Source of the DNA: Aggregatilinea lenta
GTDB taxonomy: Bacteria; Chloroflexota; Anaerolineae; Aggregatilineales; Aggregatilineaceae
Direction of reading: 5' to 3'
Assembly: GCF_003569045.1 (NCBI RefSeq)
Contig: NZ_BFCB01000002.1
Location: forward strand, 744,001-808,000
Length of the DNA: 64,000 nt
Of this stretch, positions 61,480-64,000 are shown one piece after another (position 1 is the stretch's first letter; each line of letters begins with the position of its first letter). A program made the translations under genes and the position numbers. Below the pieces are notes generated by a model. The model saw only the letters and a program-made list of their open reading frames with translations. It did no database searches and was not told the origin of the DNA.

Positions 61480-62778
61480 TCACAGCAGGTGCATCAGCAG
61501 CGGGACCAACATCTCACGGGCGCTCAGACCTGCGTGGCGGCTCAGCGAGCCGGGCGTTGACTTGGTGGAGATCAGCGTGCCTTCGCGTGCGATCAGCGTC
61601 ACGTCACCCAGGCGTGCCACCGCTTCCGGGTAGCACGGGTCGGACCCGAACAATCCCGCCCGGATTGCCTCGGCGGTGTCCAGCGCGACGATCGAATCGG
61701 CGAAATGGCTCTCGACGTAGGCCATCACCCGCTCGCGCATGCCGTCGCGCAGATACAGGTGCGTGAAGCGGCTATCGCCGCCCATGCCGCAGCGCAGCGC
61801 GTCGAGCAGCACCGGATGCGCCGACATATCGACCACGTTTGCCACCGGTGAATGCCCGTGATCGGCGGCCAGCATCAGCAGCGTGCGCCCGTCCGCGACG
61901 CCGTCCGAAAGCATCACGTCGCGCAGGTCCGCGAGCTGCCGCCGGATCTCCGTGACGGACTGCTCGGTGACCGTGCCGTACAGGTGCGACGAGCCGTCCA
62001 CCCCGCTCCAGTACACGTTAATGAAGCAGCGCTTGCCGCGCGTCCCGCGCAGCAGCTCGCGCAGCGTCACCCACAGGTCGGTGTAACCGTAATGCCGGAC
62101 CGCGCCCGTGATGCCGCGATGCATCAGCTTGGATAGGCCGGAGCCAAACAGATCTTTCTGCAGCACGGCGTAGCTTTCGATGCGCCGCAGGGCCAGCTCT
62201 TCGCCCAGCGTCGAGATGGGGATGAACGTCGAAAAATCCAGGCCCCACTCTTCGAGCACGTCGGTGCGGTGGCGGCCTGCCATTGGCGTGTAATGCAGCA
62301 TGTTCGCCAGCACGCTGAACTCGCGCAGGAACAGCCGCGTCCCGGCCATGCCGGTGGCAATCGGCCCCGCCCCGGTCCAGATGCAGGGCAGCGCGGCAGC
62401 GGTCGTGCTGGGCGCGATGGACGTGATCGGCGTCAGCGTGCCGTCGCCGGTCAGGTCGGCGACGATCTGCGCCGTGGCCGGGTCGGCGGCGATGATCTCT
62501 TGCAGCAGCCGCCAGCCCATGCCGTCGCTGACGAACAGCACGATGCGCTTGGCCTGGCCCCACAACTGCCCCCAGACGCGCTCATCCAATGGGGAGCCGC
62601 CCAGGCGGGTTGTCGAGGGCTTGCCGTCCAGCAGCCGCACGACCGTATGCGCCAGATTGCGAATGGACAGCCCGTCATAATACGGAAAAACAAGCTCGTC
62701 CGCCCAGTTCGACTCGACGGGCAGCAGTCGGTGGTCCATGATTTGCGCTTCGAAGGCGGCGGCCAGCGAATCGGGCAC
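61480..62778 (-). CDS. Alkaline phosphatase superfamily protein (phosphodiesterase/nucleotide pyrophosphatase type)
   Basis: A 432-residue protein starting with GTG after GAGGAGCC. Metal-binding and nucleophile positions of the family are visible: IVLFVSDGMGWRLLQ (Asp), SIAPSTTAAALPCIWTG (Thr nucleophile), NVYWSGVDGSSHLYG (Asp, His), AADHGHSP (Asp-His) and a late SLSRHAGLSARE (His). It would hydrolyse a phosphodiester or phosphomonoester with two metal ions. No signal peptide, so cytoplasmic. Confidence 0.85.
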   Translation of the reverse strand: MPDSLAAAFEAQIMDHRLLPVESNWADELVFPYYDGLSIRNLAHTVVRLLDGKPSTTRLGGSPLDERVWGQLWGQAKRIVLFVSDGMGWRLLQEIIAADPATAQIVADLTGDGTLTPITSIAPSTTAAALPCIWTGAGPIATGMAGTRLFLREFSVLANMLHYTPMAGRHRTDVLEEWGLDFSTFIPISTLGEELALRRIESYAVLQKDLFGSGLSKLMHRGITGAVRHYGYTDLWVTLRELLRGTRGKRCFINVYWSGVDGSSHLYGTVTEQSVTEIRRQLADLRDVMLSDGVADGRTLLMLAADHGHSPVANVVDMSAHPVLLDALRCGMGGDSRFTHLYLRDGMRERVMAYVESHFADSIVALDTAEAIRAGLFGSDPCYPEAVARLGDVTLIAREGTLISTKSTPGSLSRHAGLSAREMLVPLLMHLL

Positions 62779-63016
62779 TAGGGTGGCTCCTCAGGATGCG
62801 CTCATGCGGAGAAGGGTTGATTATACCGCATCCTGCAAGCGTGCAAGTGAGTGTCCGGTAAGAGTGGCGGCTATGGACATGGCGTGATGCCCCCGTCCCT
62901 CCGCTTGCGTGGGGAAGGGGAACAAGGGACCGGTTTGCAACCCATAGGCATTAAGCTAACGGAGCAAACAGGACCATTTCCCCTGGCGTGAAACCAAAGC
63001 GCTAGCGGTGGTAACC

Positions 63017-63040
63017 GTAGGGGTAGAGCTTGCTCTACCC
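63017..63040. repeat. GTAGGGGTAGAGCTTGCTCTACCC hairpin repeat
   Basis: Inner stem GTAGAGC/GCTCTAC with TT at the centre, followed by GTTTTTT. It relates to the CTTGCTC-type copies at 54453 and 37991, with changes on both sides of the stem. Confidence 0.75.
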
Positions 63041-63055
63041 GTTTTTTCTCTTAAC

Positions 63056-63079
63056 GGGCGATGCAAGCATCGCCCCTAC
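63056..63079. repeat. GGGCGATGCAAGCATCGCCC hairpin repeat, copy 2
   Basis: Identical 20-nt palindrome to 23392-23411, also followed by CTAC. Confidence 0.8.
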
Positions 63080-63177
63080 GAAAAGCGTGACAGTCTATTT
63101 TCCCCTTAAATGGGCTTAACTTAATGCGTATGGGTTTGCAACGCGCCCCTACAAGACCCGCCGGATATTACCTCTTG

Positions 63178-63224
63178 TCTCCCCTCTCCAACCCCGATTG
63201 GAGAGGGGCCGGGGGTGAGGTCTG
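63178..63224. repeat. CCCCTCTCCAA repeat, copy 4
   Basis: CTCCCCTCTCCAACCCCGATTGG-type hairpin followed by CCGGGGGTGAGGTCTGC. Confidence 0.75.
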
Positions 63225-63249
63225 CTTTAAACCGCCCGCCTACACACGC

Positions 63250-63276
63250 AAAAAAGAGCGGGCACAACGCCCGCTC
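63250..63276 (-). terminator. Terminator of the glutamate dehydrogenase gene
   Basis: On the minus strand GAGCGGGC, loop GTTGT, GCCCGCTC, then six T. It is 31 bp after the stop codon. Confidence 0.9.
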
Positions 63277-63306
63277 TCCTGGTTTCGATCAACGACCAGT
63301 CCCGGC

Positions 63307-64000
63307 TTACGGGTATATCCCGCGCGTGAAGGTCGCGTCGCCCACTCGCTTGATGGCTGTGATCTGGGCTGCCGTGCGCATGTCCACCTCGAATTGATCG
63401 CGCGTGCGGATCACGTCGTCGTAGGCGCGGATCAGCACGCGGCGCAGCTGCCGGTTGACTTCTTCCACGTCCCAGAAGAACGACTGCAAGCCCTGCACCC
63501 ACTCGAAGTACGAGACGGTCACGCCGCCCGCGTTGGCCAGCACGTCCGGGACCACCTCGATGCCCTTGGCCGTCAGGATGTCGTCGGCTTCGGGCGTGGT
63601 CGGGCCGTTCGCGCCCTCCACGATCAGGAACGCTTTCACGTCTGCCGCGTTTTCGATCGTGATCTGGTTCTCCAGCGCGCACGGGGCCAGCACGTCGCAG
63701 TCCAGCGCCAGCAGCTCGGCGTTGCTGATGCGCTGCGCGTTCTTGTAGCCCGCGAGCTGGTGATGGTGGCTGGTTGCGGTGTAGGCCATCACGTCGTCGA
63801 CGTCCAGACCGTGTTCGTTAAGGTAGCCGCCCGTCACGTCGCTGACGGCGATCACCTTGTAGCCCAGGTCATACGCATGCTTGGCGGCGTACATGCCCAC
63901 ATTGCCGAAGCCCTGGATGGCCATGCGGATTTCCGAGGTGCGCGAGCGCCCGCTGCGGCGCAGCGCCTCGTCCATGCAAATCACCACGCCGCGCCCGGTC
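63307..64000 (-). CDS. gdhA: Glutamate (Glu/Leu/Phe/Val) dehydrogenase, C-terminal part
   Basis: About 230 C-terminal residues; the N-terminal part lies beyond the right edge. The Rossmann motif is IRMAIQGFGNVGMYAAKHAY, with IAVSDVTGGYLNEHGLDVDD after it. CDVLAPCALENQITIENAAD and IVEGANGPTTPEADDIL are standard, as is VLANAGGVTVSYFEWVQGLQ. It interconverts glutamate and 2-oxoglutarate plus ammonia. The catalytic lysine/aspartate region is not in the window, so coenzyme and substrate are from family only. Confidence 0.92.
   Translation of the reverse strand, partial: TGRGVVICMDEALRRSGRSRTSEIRMAIQGFGNVGMYAAKHAYDLGYKVIAVSDVTGGYLNEHGLDVDDVMAYTATSHHHQLAGYKNAQRISNAELLALDCDVLAPCALENQITIENAADVKAFLIVEGANGPTTPEADDILTAKGIEVVPDVLANAGGVTVSYFEWVQGLQSFFWDVEEVNRQLRRVLIRAYDDVIRTRDQFEVDMRTAAQITAIKRVGDATFTRGIYP

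Larger units (their letters stand above)
62779..63306. other. Long intergenic repeat-rich region
   Basis: No gene seen. Contains, in order, a degenerate CCCTCCGC repeat (about 62888-62925), hairpin repeats at 63017 and 63056, a copy of the CCCCTCTCC repeat at 63178-63224, and the dehydrogenase terminator at 63250-63276. Confidence 0.6.

Overview
The window is GC-rich, gene-dense bacterial chromosome. It most resembles a monoderm Chloroflexota, probably Anaerolineae-like. That placement is an inference from gene content: many secreted SH3-type and lipobox proteins, orphan ABC solute-binding proteins, a sugar ABC operon without its own ATPase, a fused GlyA-GcvT protein, and short hairpin repeats in the gaps. 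No plasmid, phage, CRISPR or intact insertion sequence is seen; the mobile signal is limited to small non-coding repeats and one AT-richer gene.

Layout: 1-5.3 kb holds the start of a sugar-dehydrogenase-type beta-propeller (minus strand, cut by the edge), a GT-C glycosyltransferase, an LPG-synthase-type membrane protein and rarA. 5.3-9.2 kb holds a secreted SH3 protein, a cold-shock gene with a long structured leader, a threonine/serine dehydratase and a YcaQ-like protein. 9.4-16 kb holds an orphan solute-binding protein, an AT-richer TIR-HEAT protein, a YtxH protein, tRNA-Val(UAC) and a three-gene sugar ABC operon with a clear promoter. 16-23.2 kb holds an epoxide hydrolase, the SHMT/GcvT fusion, a SagB-like nitroreductase and a fetAB-type pair. 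23.4-33.3 kb is mostly minus strand: secreted proteins of unknown role, a DUF5666 protein with an acidic/His tail, two more binding proteins, uppP and tgt. 33.5-37.9 kb is a glycine cleavage locus (gcvH, gcvPA, gcvPB) behind a tandem glycine riboswitch. 38-47 kb mixes an EamA transporter, a DUF4291 protein, an alpha/beta hydrolase, a MerR regulator with a divergent epimerase, a methyltransferase, a DM13 protein and two small lipoproteins. 47.8-51.2 kb holds convergent, overlapping trehalose genes (otsA, otsB) and a divergent PfkB-family protein. 51.4-64 kb holds a TfoX-N protein, an SH3 protein, a lipid-kinase-like protein, queG, a quinone oxidoreductase, a response regulator, a hydrolase, a TPR protein, a phosphodiesterase-type protein and the C-terminal part of a glutamate dehydrogenase.

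How the genes fit together: the fusion (17.5 kb) and the riboswitch-controlled gcvH-gcvPA-gcvPB (34-38 kb) together supply the T, H and P proteins plus serine hydroxymethyltransferase, so glycine, serine and one-carbon flow is the best-developed pathway here. tgt and queG are two steps of queuosine tRNA modification. otsA/otsB make trehalose. The rest looks like envelope, uptake and housekeeping functions.

The most notable items are the GlyA-GcvT fusion with an unassigned middle segment, the tandem glycine riboswitch whose terminator overlaps the second aptamer's closing stem, the isolated TIR-HEAT gene, a terminator-like hairpin in the csp leader, hairpin repeats with a constant outer and variable inner stem, and MITE-like elements with related ends.
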